Assembly (NCBI GenBank): GCA_018242215.1
Contig: JAFECG010000030.1
Span: forward strand, 62,001-126,000
Direction: 5' to 3'
DNA length: 64,000 nucleotides
Source: Pseudomonadota bacterium
GTDB taxonomy: Bacteria > Pseudomonadota > Alphaproteobacteria > Rhizobiales > Hyphomicrobiaceae
Below are positions 43,119 through 52,401 of this stretch, piece by piece. The notes below the pieces were generated by a model. That model worked only from the letters and a program-made list of their open reading frames with translations. It was not told the origin of the DNA and did no database searches. A program made the position numbers and the translations under genes. The number at the start of each line of letters is the position of its first letter. Positions within the stretch are counted from its first letter, which is position 1.

Positions 43119-44801
43119 ATGGATTGGCGTCAGCTTGAGAATCTCTATCGGAGTCTTTTGGGTCTTGGACGCCAGCGGCTGATAGCGCTGGGGGCCGCCG
43201 GGGCATTCGTTTTTGCACTCATCACGGTCGGCAGTTACTTCGCATCGCGGTCGAGCTTCGAAACGCTTTACGTTGGCTTGACGCCGCCTGACATAAGTCG
43301 CATGGGCGCGACGCTCACCGAAGCCGGCATCCCGTTTGAAAGCAGCATCGACGGCACGAAGCTCAGTGTGCCGGTTGGCGAAACGGCACAGGCGCGCGCT
43401 CTACTTGCCGAAAAGGGACTGCCGGGCAGTCAGACCGCAGGATACGAGCTTTTCGATAAGCTCGGAGCGCTCGGACTGACGTCGTTCATGCAAGAGATCA
43501 CGCGTGTGAGGGCGCTCGAAGGCGAGCTCTCCCGCACGATTCAATATCTGAAGGGTGTGCGAGCAGCCCGCGTTCACATCTTCCTTCCAGATCAGAATGC
43601 GCTCCGCGTTAAGAAGCAGGAGCCGTCTGCCTCGGTGGTGATTAGGACGGATATTTCCGGCGACGCATCGGCAGCGCCCGCCATCAAGCACCTCGTGGCG
43701 GCAGCCATCCCCGAGATGACGCCCAACGAGGTGCAGGTGATCGGGACCGATGGATCAATTCTCGGAGGCAGCAAGAATCTCGAAGGTGATGCGCCTGTTG
43801 AAATGCTCGAACTCGAGCGGACGGTCGCGCAGCAGGTGCAGGATAGCGTCCGCCGTACGCTGTCACCTTATCTGGGTCTCGACAATTTCCAGGTTAGCGC
43901 TATGGCGCGCTTGAATATCGACAAGCATCAGAGCACGGAGACCAAGTACGACCCCGATAGCAAGGTCGAACGTTCGACAAGATTCATCAAGGAAGCGCAA
44001 AGCTCGCAGGATGCATCCGGGAAGACGAACGTAAGTGTCGAGCAGAATATCCCGAACGAAGCCAACAACAAGGACCAGACGAAGCGGGCGCAGGATCGCA
44101 AGGAAGAGACGACGAACTATGAGATCAGCTCGAAATCGGCATCAACCACGAGCGAGGGCTATAAGATCGATAACATCTCGGTTGCGGTCGTCGTCAATAA
44201 GAAGCGCCTTATGGATGTGGTGGGCAAGGACGCAAAACCCGAGGAAATCGACAAGCAAGTCGCCGAAATAGAGAAGCTCGCACTCTCGGCCGCCGGTATC
44301 GACGAAAAGCGCGGCGATAAAATCAGTGTTGCTGCGGTCGATTTCGCACCTTCGCCGTTCGATTCTGATGGTGCATCCGGAGCGGCATGGGCGTCCATTC
44401 TCGTCGGCCTGGCCGGAACCGGCATAAAATCACTGACGATCCTGCTCGTGGTGGCGATCGCGGTGATGGCGGGTTTCCGTCCAGTCATGCGCACGCTGCT
44501 GTCAGGGTCGACGCCAGCCATCGAAAGCGCAAGTTCGGCTGGCGCGCTCGAGTCACCAATCCCCGCGATAACGGGAACGGGGGCCGCGCCGCTCGATATG
44601 CCGGAAATGGCGTCGCCCTTGTTGGAACCAGGGGCCAATCCATTCGATGGTTTGGCGAGCGCCGCCTCATCCGATTTCGGCACGGGACTTTCATTTGGCC
44701 GCTCTCTCGCGCTGGGCCCGGTCGAGAAACTCGGCGCAATCATCGACCGTGACGAAGAGCAGGCAACTGCCATCATGAAACATTGGGTCAAGAACGGATG
44801 A
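43119..44801 (+). CDS. fliF: Flagellar MS-ring protein FliF
   Basis: 560 residues. N-terminal membrane segment (about 21-42), YscJ-like domain (ARALLAEKGLPGSQTAGYE, VRAARVHIFLP), second membrane segment near 460 and a C-terminal FliG-binding tail. ATG at 43119 has AGGG seven bases upstream. First gene of the fliF-fliH-motB-motC-fliK unit. Confidence 0.95.
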   Translation: MDWRQLENLYRSLLGLGRQRLIALGAAGAFVFALITVGSYFASRSSFETLYVGLTPPDISRMGATLTEAGIPFESSIDGTKLSVPVGETAQARALLAEKGLPGSQTAGYELFDKLGALGLTSFMQEITRVRALEGELSRTIQYLKGVRAARVHIFLPDQNALRVKKQEPSASVVIRTDISGDASAAPAIKHLVAAAIPEMTPNEVQVIGTDGSILGGSKNLEGDAPVEMLELERTVAQQVQDSVRRTLSPYLGLDNFQVSAMARLNIDKHQSTETKYDPDSKVERSTRFIKEAQSSQDASGKTNVSVEQNIPNEANNKDQTKRAQDRKEETTNYEISSKSASTTSEGYKIDNISVAVVVNKKRLMDVVGKDAKPEEIDKQVAEIEKLALSAAGIDEKRGDKISVAAVDFAPSPFDSDGASGAAWASILVGLAGTGIKSLTILLVVAIAVMAGFRPVMRTLLSGSTPAIESASSAGALESPIPAITGTGAAPLDMPEMASPLLEPGANPFDGLASAASSDFGTGLSFGRSLALGPVEKLGAIIDRDEEQATAIMKHWVKNG

Positions 44802-45388
44802 AGACGCGCCTTCATAGTCCGGCGTTCTCCCTCTTGACCGATTTTGATCGCGCGGCGTCGGGCGAAGGAGCGCTGGACTATCAAGCTCAATTGAAGGCGG
44901 CATTCGAGGACGGCTATCGGCAAGGCCATGCGGAAGGACGCAGCGAAGCCGAAGCGGATTCGGAACTTCTCCTCGCGGAACTCGGGACCCGCCATTCCGA
45001 ACAGCTCGCAGACGAACGGCAGACTTGGCAGCGAGAATGCGCCGATGTTCTGATGGCTCGTCTGGAAGGTGCCGCCAAATCGATTGAGCGCAGTATTGAA
45101 GATCGCATCGCAGAGCTGCTGCGGCCGTGGCTCGTCGAGAACCTGCGTGCGCGCGCTCTGCAAGACCTCGAAAAGGCGATTTCTCGCGCGCTAATCGAAG
45201 GCGCAAAGGTTCATATCGAGGCGCCTGTCGAAATCATCGAGCACCTGCGCGCCAACCTGCCGACGGAGGCGTTCCAAATCGGGTATTCCGAAAGTCAAAC
45301 GGCTGACATTCGCGCCCACATCGAAGATACCGAAATCGAAGTCAATATTTCGGCGTGGATCGCCGAGCTTGAGGCGATCGCATCATGA
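44798..45388 (+). CDS. fliH: FliH-like flagellar assembly protein
   Basis: 196 residues. Poorly conserved, but with FliH features: GYRQGHAEGRSEAEADSELL, a long helical middle and an FliI/FliH-like C-terminal region ending in ISAWIAELEAIAS. It should regulate FliI. ATGA overlap with fliF and 4-base overlap with motB. Identification rests on position and general features. Confidence 0.7.
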   Translation: MKTRLHSPAFSLLTDFDRAASGEGALDYQAQLKAAFEDGYRQGHAEGRSEAEADSELLLAELGTRHSEQLADERQTWQRECADVLMARLEGAAKSIERSIEDRIAELLRPWLVENLRARALQDLEKAISRALIEGAKVHIEAPVEIIEHLRANLPTEAFQIGYSESQTADIRAHIEDTEIEVNISAWIAELEAIAS

Positions 45389-46710
45389 GCAAAGGCCAGG
45401 AAGACGTATCATCGCAACCGCTCGTCATCGTCCGTCGGCGCCGCAACACCGATGAGCCGCACCATGGGGGTGTCTGGAAGATTGCGTACGCGGACTTCAT
45501 GACGGCCATGATGGCATTTTTTCTTGTGATGTGGCTGATCAACGCTGCCGACAAGAAGACGATCGTCCAGGTCGCCGCCTATTTCAATCCGATGCGCTTG
45601 ACGGATCGATTCGAGGCACCAAGAGGCCTTGATGATTTGACGGAGATGCAGTCGAAGCCGTCCGAAGAGAAAAGCAAAAAGGGCTTTGAGAAGCAGATCA
45701 TCGACCCCAAGCAAAAGCATGTCTCTGAGCAGCAAAGTAAGGAAAACATCGGCGAAGCGAATGACGAGGCGGCGCATAAAATGAGCGCTGCCGCCGGCGG
45801 AAAAAGTGCTGAAATCCTGAAAGAGCAGGCGCTTTTCGACAATCCCGGCGATCTTCTGGAAAAACTCGCGGACGAGGCGCGCGGAAGTCAGCCGACGACA
45901 GCGCCCACGATGTCGGACGGGAATGTCAGCGATCCCTTCGACCGCATCAATAGACGTGCCGGAAAATCGGCGGTGTCATTGAAGCCCGAGCCGGAAGCTG
46001 CCCCTGTTCCGCCCGTCGCGCCTTCGAAAGTTTGGCGGCCCCAACCCGCCGAAACGGCGGAGTCTCTCCCAAAAAACGAGGCGCAAAAGCAGTCTGCATT
46101 GCGGGCATCACCGGATGATATAGCGGATAAGCCGAAGCAGCAGGATAGCCTCACGAAGGCGACGCCAGCGACTTTGGATCAGTCCCATAAAGAGGACAAG
46201 ACGCACGACAAGGATCAGGACAAAGCCCGCGAAAAAGATCACGATAAGGACGAGGAAGCGAAGAACCTTTACAAACAGATCAGCAGTGCTATCGCCAGCG
46301 TTTCGCGAGATCTGCCGCTGATCGAAGTGAAGGCGACATCGGAGGGTTTGCTGATCAGCCTGACGGACGACGCAGATTTCGGCATGTTCGAGGTCGGTTC
46401 CGCAAAGCCGAGTCCCGAGCTCGTTCTTGTCATGGAGAAGATCGGCAAGGTCTTGGGACAAAAAGCCGGCGATATTGTCATTCGCGGTCATACTGATTCC
46501 CGGCCGTATCGAAGCGCTGTTTATGATAACTGGCGCCTGTCGTCGGCAAGAGCGCAGATGGCCTACTACATGCTTCTGCGGGGCGGAATCGATCAAAAGC
46601 GGATCGTCGCCATCGAGGGTCGAGCGGATCGCGATCCGAAGGTTGCTTCAGACACGCTGGCAGCTGCAAACCGAAGAATTGATATCCTCGTCAAAGAGAC
46701 AGACAAATGA
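45385..46710 (+). CDS. motB: Flagellar motor protein MotB
   Basis: 441 residues. Single membrane segment with the proton-channel Asp in KIAYADFMTAMMAFFLVMWL near 35, a long disordered insert (about 70-300, rich in Lys/Asp/Pro, with a DKDQDKAREKDHDKDEE stretch), and the OmpA-like peptidoglycan domain (VIRGHTDSRPYRS). Longer than enteric MotB, as usual in rhizobia. Confidence 0.95.
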   Translation: MSKGQEDVSSQPLVIVRRRRNTDEPHHGGVWKIAYADFMTAMMAFFLVMWLINAADKKTIVQVAAYFNPMRLTDRFEAPRGLDDLTEMQSKPSEEKSKKGFEKQIIDPKQKHVSEQQSKENIGEANDEAAHKMSAAAGGKSAEILKEQALFDNPGDLLEKLADEARGSQPTTAPTMSDGNVSDPFDRINRRAGKSAVSLKPEPEAAPVPPVAPSKVWRPQPAETAESLPKNEAQKQSALRASPDDIADKPKQQDSLTKATPATLDQSHKEDKTHDKDQDKAREKDHDKDEEAKNLYKQISSAIASVSRDLPLIEVKATSEGLLISLTDDADFGMFEVGSAKPSPELVLVMEKIGKVLGQKAGDIVIRGHTDSRPYRSAVYDNWRLSSARAQMAYYMLLRGGIDQKRIVAIEGRADRDPKVASDTLAAANRRIDILVKETDK

Positions 46711-48005
46711 CGAGACTTGCGCTGATCGCAGCAGCGGCGATGTTTGCGCTGGCGAGCGCCGCCGCTGGCGCGGCCTTCTACTTGAGACCCACGTTCATCT
46801 TTGGATCGCCCGAGGCAAAATCCCTCCCAGTCCACGGCATCCCAACCTACGCAGAAGACAAAAACGAGAAAACGCAGATACGCAAACGCGCGCTATTGCT
46901 CGTCGAGCAACTGGGGGCGGTGCAGGATCGAATCATCCGCGGGGATCGCGCGGCCCTTGCCGATCAGGCGCAGCTTTTGAGCGAGATTGCGCGTCACGTT
47001 CGCCGATTTACTGACGAAGATTGGGACGATTACGTCAACGTTCGCACAAGCTTGCTCTATGTATTGAGCGGCGGTGATGCACACGTTCTTAAACCGCTTG
47101 TGGATCGAAATACCCTAAGTCCGGCCGATCAAAACTTGGCATCAGGCATTATGAGTTTCGCGGAAGGTCAATCGCGAAACGCCCGAACCCTGTTTGATGG
47201 CATCGACCCGAGATCGCTTGATGTCAGTCTCGTCGGTCCTTTTGCGCTTGCCCGCGCATCGCTTTATCTCGACGACGACCACACGAAAGCCATTGATCTC
47301 CTGGATGACGCGAGATTAGCCGGGCCCCACACGGCAATCGACGAGGCCGCGGCGCGGCGCGAAATTCCGATACTTTTAAACGGGGGAAATACCGAGCGCG
47401 CCCTGATGCTGACGGTCAGCTATGCGCGCGAATTCGGACGATCCATCTATGCGTGGAAGCTTTTCCGCGAGTTCTCGGAAGCTGCAGCAAAACACCCTGA
47501 GCTCGACGACCCGGCAATCGTCGATCGTTTGGCGGAGTCGTTTGACCAAAGTGATGTACAGGCGGCATCTGAACTCTTTGTCGATCTTGCTGGTGAGGCG
47601 CTCCTTCAGGGACGGCTCAAGCTCGCTGCCGCAGCGGCAAAGAGAGTTTTGGAGATGGAAAAGGCGTCGCCGGAAAATCTTGAAAAGGCACGTCTCTATC
47701 TCGCTGCCGCCGAAGCACCATCATCGGACGCGTCGAACGCCCTCAAGGCGCTTGATCAGATTACAGCCGACCGACTGTCCGAGGACGACACCGAAATCCG
47801 GGAAGTTGCCGGTTTCATCGCAAGAACGGTTGTCGGCGGCAGCGAGATAGAAAATTCGCATTCGGCCTCGGCGTTCGGCGCCCATCAGACTGAGCAAGGA
47901 ACAGGCGCCGAAGTCACGACCGCGATAAAAGCATCTGCGGCGCTCAAGAACGCCGACGCCCTTTTGAAAGAAGCAGATTTGATCATTTCTGGGAGCACGA
48001 AATGA
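46707..48005 (+). CDS. motC: Motility protein MotC
   Basis: 432 residues. N-terminal signal peptide, then an alpha-helical repeat protein (EQLGAVQDRIIRGDRAALAD, WDDYVNVRTSLLYVLSGG) of the rhizobial MotC type. Periplasmic partner of MotB that needs MotE. Overlaps motB and fliK by four bases each. Confidence 0.9.
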   Translation: MTRLALIAAAAMFALASAAAGAAFYLRPTFIFGSPEAKSLPVHGIPTYAEDKNEKTQIRKRALLLVEQLGAVQDRIIRGDRAALADQAQLLSEIARHVRRFTDEDWDDYVNVRTSLLYVLSGGDAHVLKPLVDRNTLSPADQNLASGIMSFAEGQSRNARTLFDGIDPRSLDVSLVGPFALARASLYLDDDHTKAIDLLDDARLAGPHTAIDEAAARREIPILLNGGNTERALMLTVSYAREFGRSIYAWKLFREFSEAAAKHPELDDPAIVDRLAESFDQSDVQAASELFVDLAGEALLQGRLKLAAAAAKRVLEMEKASPENLEKARLYLAAAEAPSSDASNALKALDQITADRLSEDDTEIREVAGFIARTVVGGSEIENSHSASAFGAHQTEQGTGAEVTTAIKASAALKNADALLKEADLIISGSTK

Positions 48006-49537
48006 CGGCCGCAGTTGGAAGTGCCGCGCAAAGCGGAGCCGAAACGCTTCTGCAAACGGGTTCCGTGGCGAGCGGCGGAGGCCGCAACCATATAAAACAT
48101 TCCGATAAGATTCCATGTCAAGCCGAGGAGGCTTCGCAACAGGCGACCATGACGGCGCTCAATAGTTCCGATATGCCTGTCGAGCAGACGGAAAAGACTT
48201 CGAAGCGAAAGCACAGCAACACAAATTCAAGCGACGACGACACCTCGTTCGAAGACACGTTCGACAGCATCGGTCAGGAAGCATCGAAGGACGATAAAGG
48301 GAAGAAGATCGACCTTTCGCAAATCGGTTTGGTCGGTCTTCCGATCGTGCAGCAAGCCGTAAATAACGTGCAGACAGAGAATTCCAACACCGATCAAAAA
48401 ACGCCGGATAAATCACCTGCCACGGGCCGAGCGGTAACTCTGCTGAGGCAGGATAGCATCCTTGCCCTGATGGACGCGAAAGATCGGATCTTCTCAAACG
48501 CCCGCGATGGAATGGCTGTAGACAAACCGGCCGAACAGGTTTTCGCGAAAGGCAATACCGCCGACGAAGTGGCGACGCCGATAACAGTCGATCGGCAGGA
48601 GACGCATTGGAACTTCGATAATAAGGTTGTAACGAACGCAGCATTGCAGGTTTCGGCGCTACAGAGCCACGGTCCCAATCTAGTGCAAGCGGCCACGATA
48701 ACGGTCTCGAAAGAGAAGCCGTCCGAATCGACCGTGGCCTTAACCGTTACGGCGCAGAAGGCGCCGCCCCAGACAGTCGCGACGCCGGAGATAGAACCGC
48801 CATCGAACTTGTCATTCAGCGATACGAGCGGGCAAAGCACGAGCAATTCCGGCAATGGCGGGCAGACCGGTGCGCAGCTTCAAAGCTCGGCCTCTGCCAA
48901 TACAACGGAACGCAAGATCGAAAAAGCTGATCCGTCTCCATCGATCGATCAGATATTCACGGCAAGTGGGAAGCCGGCTCAGGCGCCGACAACTGCAGTC
49001 GACCAGGTGCGCAACGGTATCGTCGATAATCTTTCGGATGGCACCACCGACCAATTAGTAAGTAAGTCGAGCACGGTATCTTCAAGCCGTCCCGTCGCGG
49101 CCCCGGTTCTGCGAACGCTGGATCTGACGCTATCTCCCGAAGATCTCGGCTCGGTGAAACTGCGCTTAAGCCTCAAATCCAACTCGCTGGCCATCGAAGC
49201 CGAGGCGTCGAAAGCATCGACGGCAAAATTGCTGAATGACGATCGCGTGTCGCTCGAGCGCGGACTGCGCGATGCGGGTTACGACGTTTCGAGCATGAAG
49301 GTAACAGACGCCTCGGCGAGCAACTCGGCGAACTCAAGCAATTGGCAAGCGGGTGGATCGCCGCCCCGGGACGGCGATCAGGCAAGATCGGGATTTGCCG
49401 GGCGACAAGATAGCAATGCGCAGAACCGTGATGGCGCAATGTTCAATCAGCCTCAGCGCCGTCAGAAAGAAGACAATCCTCAGACCACGACGGCAGACCT
49501 GACCAACGGCCGCCTTGGGAATGCGCTCTATATCTAG
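48002..49537 (+). CDS. fliK: Flagellar hook-length control protein FliK
   Basis: 511 residues. Long polar N-terminal part with low complexity and a C-terminal hook-length domain (LRTLDLTLSPEDLGSVKLRL, LNDDRVSLERGLRDAGYDVS near 415). Known as MotD in older rhizobial annotation. Exported ruler that sets hook length. Immediately after motC. Confidence 0.85.
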   Translation: MTAAVGSAAQSGAETLLQTGSVASGGGRNHIKHSDKIPCQAEEASQQATMTALNSSDMPVEQTEKTSKRKHSNTNSSDDDTSFEDTFDSIGQEASKDDKGKKIDLSQIGLVGLPIVQQAVNNVQTENSNTDQKTPDKSPATGRAVTLLRQDSILALMDAKDRIFSNARDGMAVDKPAEQVFAKGNTADEVATPITVDRQETHWNFDNKVVTNAALQVSALQSHGPNLVQAATITVSKEKPSESTVALTVTAQKAPPQTVATPEIEPPSNLSFSDTSGQSTSNSGNGGQTGAQLQSSASANTTERKIEKADPSPSIDQIFTASGKPAQAPTTAVDQVRNGIVDNLSDGTTDQLVSKSSTVSSSRPVAAPVLRTLDLTLSPEDLGSVKLRLSLKSNSLAIEAEASKASTAKLLNDDRVSLERGLRDAGYDVSSMKVTDASASNSANSSNWQAGGSPPRDGDQARSGFAGRQDSNAQNRDGAMFNQPQRRQKEDNPQTTTADLTNGRLGNALYI

Positions 49538-49547
49538 GTAGTCGGAG

Positions 49548-49901
49548 ATGATGCAGCAGGAACTGACCGGCACTGGGCTTCGCGGTCCCTTTCCGCTCGC
49601 GCCGGACGCCATCGAAGAGGAACTCGTTGATAAATGCCCGGGCGCCTATGCCCTTGGCTTCATCGACCACCTCGGACGATTCTCGATTACTTATGTCGGG
49701 AGCGCCGGAGAAGATCTCAAGTCACAATTAAGATCGCACATCGGAACCGCGGCCCAGTTCAAGTTCCGCCACTTCGCAGAGCAGAGGCAGGCGTTCGAGA
49801 AAGAGTGCGAAATGTTTCACCAGTTCATGCCGACCGGGAATTTTCTGCACCCTAGCCGGCCGCACGGAGCGGATTGGACATGTCCGCGATGTCGGAAATA
49901 G
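49548..49901 (+). CDS. Small GIY-YIG-like protein with C-terminal zinc motif
   Basis: 117 residues. GAYALGFIDHLGRFSITYVG at about 33-52 fits the GIY and YIG pair, followed by a basic helix with Arg (LKSQLRSHIG), then ECEMFHQF and a terminal ADWTCPRCRK, probably half of a zinc site. Similar small proteins exist in Hyphomicrobiales without known function. Ten bases after fliK. The start could also be ATG 49551. Confidence 0.62.
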   Translation: MMQQELTGTGLRGPFPLAPDAIEEELVDKCPGAYALGFIDHLGRFSITYVGSAGEDLKSQLRSHIGTAAQFKFRHFAEQRQAFEKECEMFHQFMPTGNFLHPSRPHGADWTCPRCRK

Positions 49902-50097
49902 CGCGGGGCTTTGCGACAAGCCCAAGAACGTCGGCCAAGGCCTGATGATAGCCGGCATGCCAATACGCGCATTCGACCGTATCGCGATCGAGATGAAGCT
50001 GAGCGCAGAGCTTCTCCGCCCAGTCGCCGCCGAGCTGCGCACCGATGCCCGCCATACGAGCCCGCAACATCTTGAGATCGGCGCGTGCGTCTTCCAT
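49852..50097 (-). CDS. Unknown small protein (81 residues)
   Basis: Not recognised. 81 residues, mostly helical, with GAQLGGDWAEKLCAQLHLDR and CAYWHAGYHQALADVL. ATG at 50097 has GGGGAAA just upstream. Its end overlaps the end of the GIY-YIG-like gene by 50 bases on the opposite strand. Confidence 0.55.
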   Translation of the reverse strand: MEDARADLKMLRARMAGIGAQLGGDWAEKLCAQLHLDRDTVECAYWHAGYHQALADVLGLVAKPRAISDIADMSNPLRAAG

Positions 50098-50211
50098 CAC
50101 TTTCCCCGTCGTATTCCATCCGGTCGTCCCCGGCTATCCGAGGAGAATACCCGACATTTATGGGAACATCGCCAACAGAGCATCTCGCATTTTATATAAG
50201 TTCGCGTCCGC

Positions 50212-50649
50212 TCATCTGCTGCCGGCGCGGAGCTTAGCTACATACCTGTCCATGAGGTCGTTGGCGATCATCATGCGTTGCGTGGCGAGATCCCGAAGGT
50301 CGTCTCGAACGCGATCCGGATGATTTCGGAGCGCGAATTCCCGCCTGAGAATCGCGATATCGGTTTCCGAAAAGTTAGAGTCGAGGCCGAGCTCGAGTAA
50401 GATTTTGTTAGGATCGAGCAAAGTCTCCGCGTCGAGATTGGCGTCATCGTCCGAACTGTACGGATTTTTCGGGCGACGTTCCCGTTCCGGCGATCGCCCT
50501 CGGCTGTTGGCGGCCAGCGCCCATGCCGCCTCTAGGCTATCAATCGTGAAGCGATTGGGCCTCGGCGCATCGACATGCTCATTCTCTCGAACGAACAATT
50601 CGTCGATGAGCGTTTCGAAGCTGGACGGAAGCGGTATCCGCTGATGCAT
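50212..50649 (-). CDS. J-domain (DnaJ-like) protein
   Basis: 145 residues. C-terminal J-domain with an intact HPD in REFALRNHPDRV near 113 and QRMMIANDLMDRYVAKL after it. The N-terminal part is polar and not conserved. HPD proteins stimulate an Hsp70 ATPase; the client is unknown. No Gly/Phe region, so not a general DnaJ. Confidence 0.75.
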   Translation of the reverse strand: MHQRIPLPSSFETLIDELFVRENEHVDAPRPNRFTIDSLEAAWALAANSRGRSPERERRPKNPYSSDDDANLDAETLLDPNKILLELGLDSNFSETDIAILRREFALRNHPDRVRDDLRDLATQRMMIANDLMDRYVAKLRAGSR

Positions 50650-50742
50650 CCGGATGTTGATCAGTGTGAGAGAAGATGGAGCAGCGCGATGCTATGGCCT
50701 TCAGCTTGCGGAGCGCTGACCATTCATGTGCCGTTTCGCCGC

Positions 50743-51159
50743 TCAGGGTCGCCGCGTCGATTTTTGCAGCGTGACGGCTTTGCCGAAATAATCGCGACCG
50801 AGATTTTCGAAATCGAGCCGCTCGTCGACGTCGGGCACCGGTTGAAGAAATTCGATGCCGATATGGCGATCTCTCAGCCAGGATACGCGTCCCTCGATCA
50901 TGGTTCCGTCGAAAAGCGTAAGAGTCGCGCCCTCGTCGACATTCGGAACGATGCCATCGAGGACGCTTATCTTTGCGCCGGACTCCGACAGATCTACGAG
51001 ATCGCAAATGAGGTGCAGGCCACGGAATTGAATGGCGATGTGCTGACGCGCCATATGTCGAAGGTCATTGCGTCTTTCATCATTCGAGTTCATCTCTTCC
51101 GGGATAATGACTCGCTGCCGAAATTCGCGTGTAAACCGCCGAAATTTAGTTCCCTTCAT
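50743..51159 (-). CDS. PilZ-domain protein
   Basis: 138 residues. PilZ domain at about 28-120 with RRNDLRHMARQ and the DLSESG signature (DxSxxG), as needed to bind cyclic-di-GMP. Located 0.4 kb from ftcR on the opposite strand. ATG 51093 is an alternative start. The target could be the flagellar motor, but that is inferred. Confidence 0.8.
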   Translation of the reverse strand: MKGTKFRRFTREFRQRVIIPEEMNSNDERRNDLRHMARQHIAIQFRGLHLICDLVDLSESGAKISVLDGIVPNVDEGATLTLFDGTMIEGRVSWLRDRHIGIEFLQPVPDVDERLDFENLGRDYFGKAVTLQKSTRRP

Positions 51160-51570
51160 GGACGCACCGGCGTGGACTCGCGCTTATGACGGCTCGAACG
51201 AAGTTCGATCGCCGCGTAGAGTTGATCAATTTGCTTTCCGCTCTTCACGGGCAATCTCTAATTAAAGCACCAATTGATTTATGCGCGCCGTAAGAAATCT
51301 CACCGAATTGGCGCTTAATAGTAACAAGTCGGAAACGAATGCGGATAATCCAGACGAATTATTCCGATCGAGGAGAAATCACCGTCGAGCGACAGCACTG
51401 CGAGCGCACCCTCATAAATAACGAAGTCGATGTAGCGGCAACAAGGTGTGGCTTCGGATTGATTTGCAGTGGCATTTTCGACCCAGGCAATTCTCAAATA
51501 ATTGTTAATAAGTGGCGTGAATCACTGTATTTCCTTCGGTGCCAATGATTTGCGGGGCTTGGGGGAAATC
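51160..51570. promoter_or_regulatory. Regulatory region upstream of ftcR and the PilZ gene
   Basis: 411 bases without a gene, A+T-rich for this genome. It holds an imperfect dyad CGGATAAT / ATTATTCCG (51342-51366) and a small one, CAATT / AATTG (51488-51504). It should carry divergent promoters for both genes. Confidence 0.5.
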
Positions 51571-52401
51571 ATGTTCGTGGTGCTTGACGACCGTGCAACG
51601 GTCGGAGGGGGATATGTCGCGTGCTTTGAACGCGAAGGTGTGGCTGCAACAGCGGTGGATCCGTCGGAATTCTTCGAATGGTTCGAGCTGATCAACGACT
51701 CCGATGTCTCGGTCATCGAGGGATTTTTGCTCGGCGCCGTGTCGAACAGGCGGCAAATCTCAGCGCGGATTCGGTCGCGCTGCCGCGCTCCGCTTATTGG
51801 TCTGATCGAAACAAGAGCTTTAAGCGAAACACTTGAATTATTCTCCCTCGGCTTCGACGATGTTTTGGCAAAGCCATTCCACGTCCGGGAAATATTGGCG
51901 CGCAGCGGAGCAATTCGCCGTCGCATGCAAATGACCGACGAATGCGTCGACATCGGCGGCATCCGCATATTTTTCGACGGTCGCGATCCGATCGTCAGCG
52001 GTGAGGTTCTCCCCTTGCCCCGCCGGGAACGAAGGATCCTTGAATGCCTGGTCCTGAGCCGCAATACGCGCATCACGAAGACGCAGATCTTCAACCGCGT
52101 GTACGGCATTTTCAACGATGAGATTCACGAGAACGTCATCGAAAGCCATATTAGCCGGCTGCGGAAACGGCTGAAGCAGCGGCTCGGACACGATCCGATC
52201 GATTCCCAGCGGTTCCTAGGATACCGCCTGAAAGATTTCTCCAGCGAAGATGGATCGCAGCCCATTTCGGAGGCAGCAACCAGTCTCACGCAAGCCCCGG
52301 ATGTTTCAATTCCTCCGAGCATCATTCGCGACGAGGAGAATGTCGATGGGTCTCTACGGAGTAATGACTACCAGCGTCTCGGGCATGTCTGTCCAGTCTG
52401 A
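51571..52401 (+). CDS. ftcR: FtcR/Rem-like flagellar transcriptional regulator
   Basis: 276 residues. N-terminal receiver-like domain (MFVVLDDRATVGGGYVACFE) and a C-terminal OmpR-type winged helix (LPLPRRERRILECLVLSR, ENVIESHISRLRKRLK). The place of the phosphoacceptor Asp reads VIEGFLLG, so it is probably Glu; phosphorylation is doubtful. FtcR/Rem activates class II flagellar genes in rhizobia. ATG at 51571 follows GGGGGAA. Its 3' end overlaps flgE by 56 bases. Confidence 0.88.
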   Translation: MFVVLDDRATVGGGYVACFEREGVAATAVDPSEFFEWFELINDSDVSVIEGFLLGAVSNRRQISARIRSRCRAPLIGLIETRALSETLELFSLGFDDVLAKPFHVREILARSGAIRRRMQMTDECVDIGGIRIFFDGRDPIVSGEVLPLPRRERRILECLVLSRNTRITKTQIFNRVYGIFNDEIHENVIESHISRLRKRLKQRLGHDPIDSQRFLGYRLKDFSSEDGSQPISEAATSLTQAPDVSIPPSIIRDEENVDGSLRSNDYQRLGHVCPV

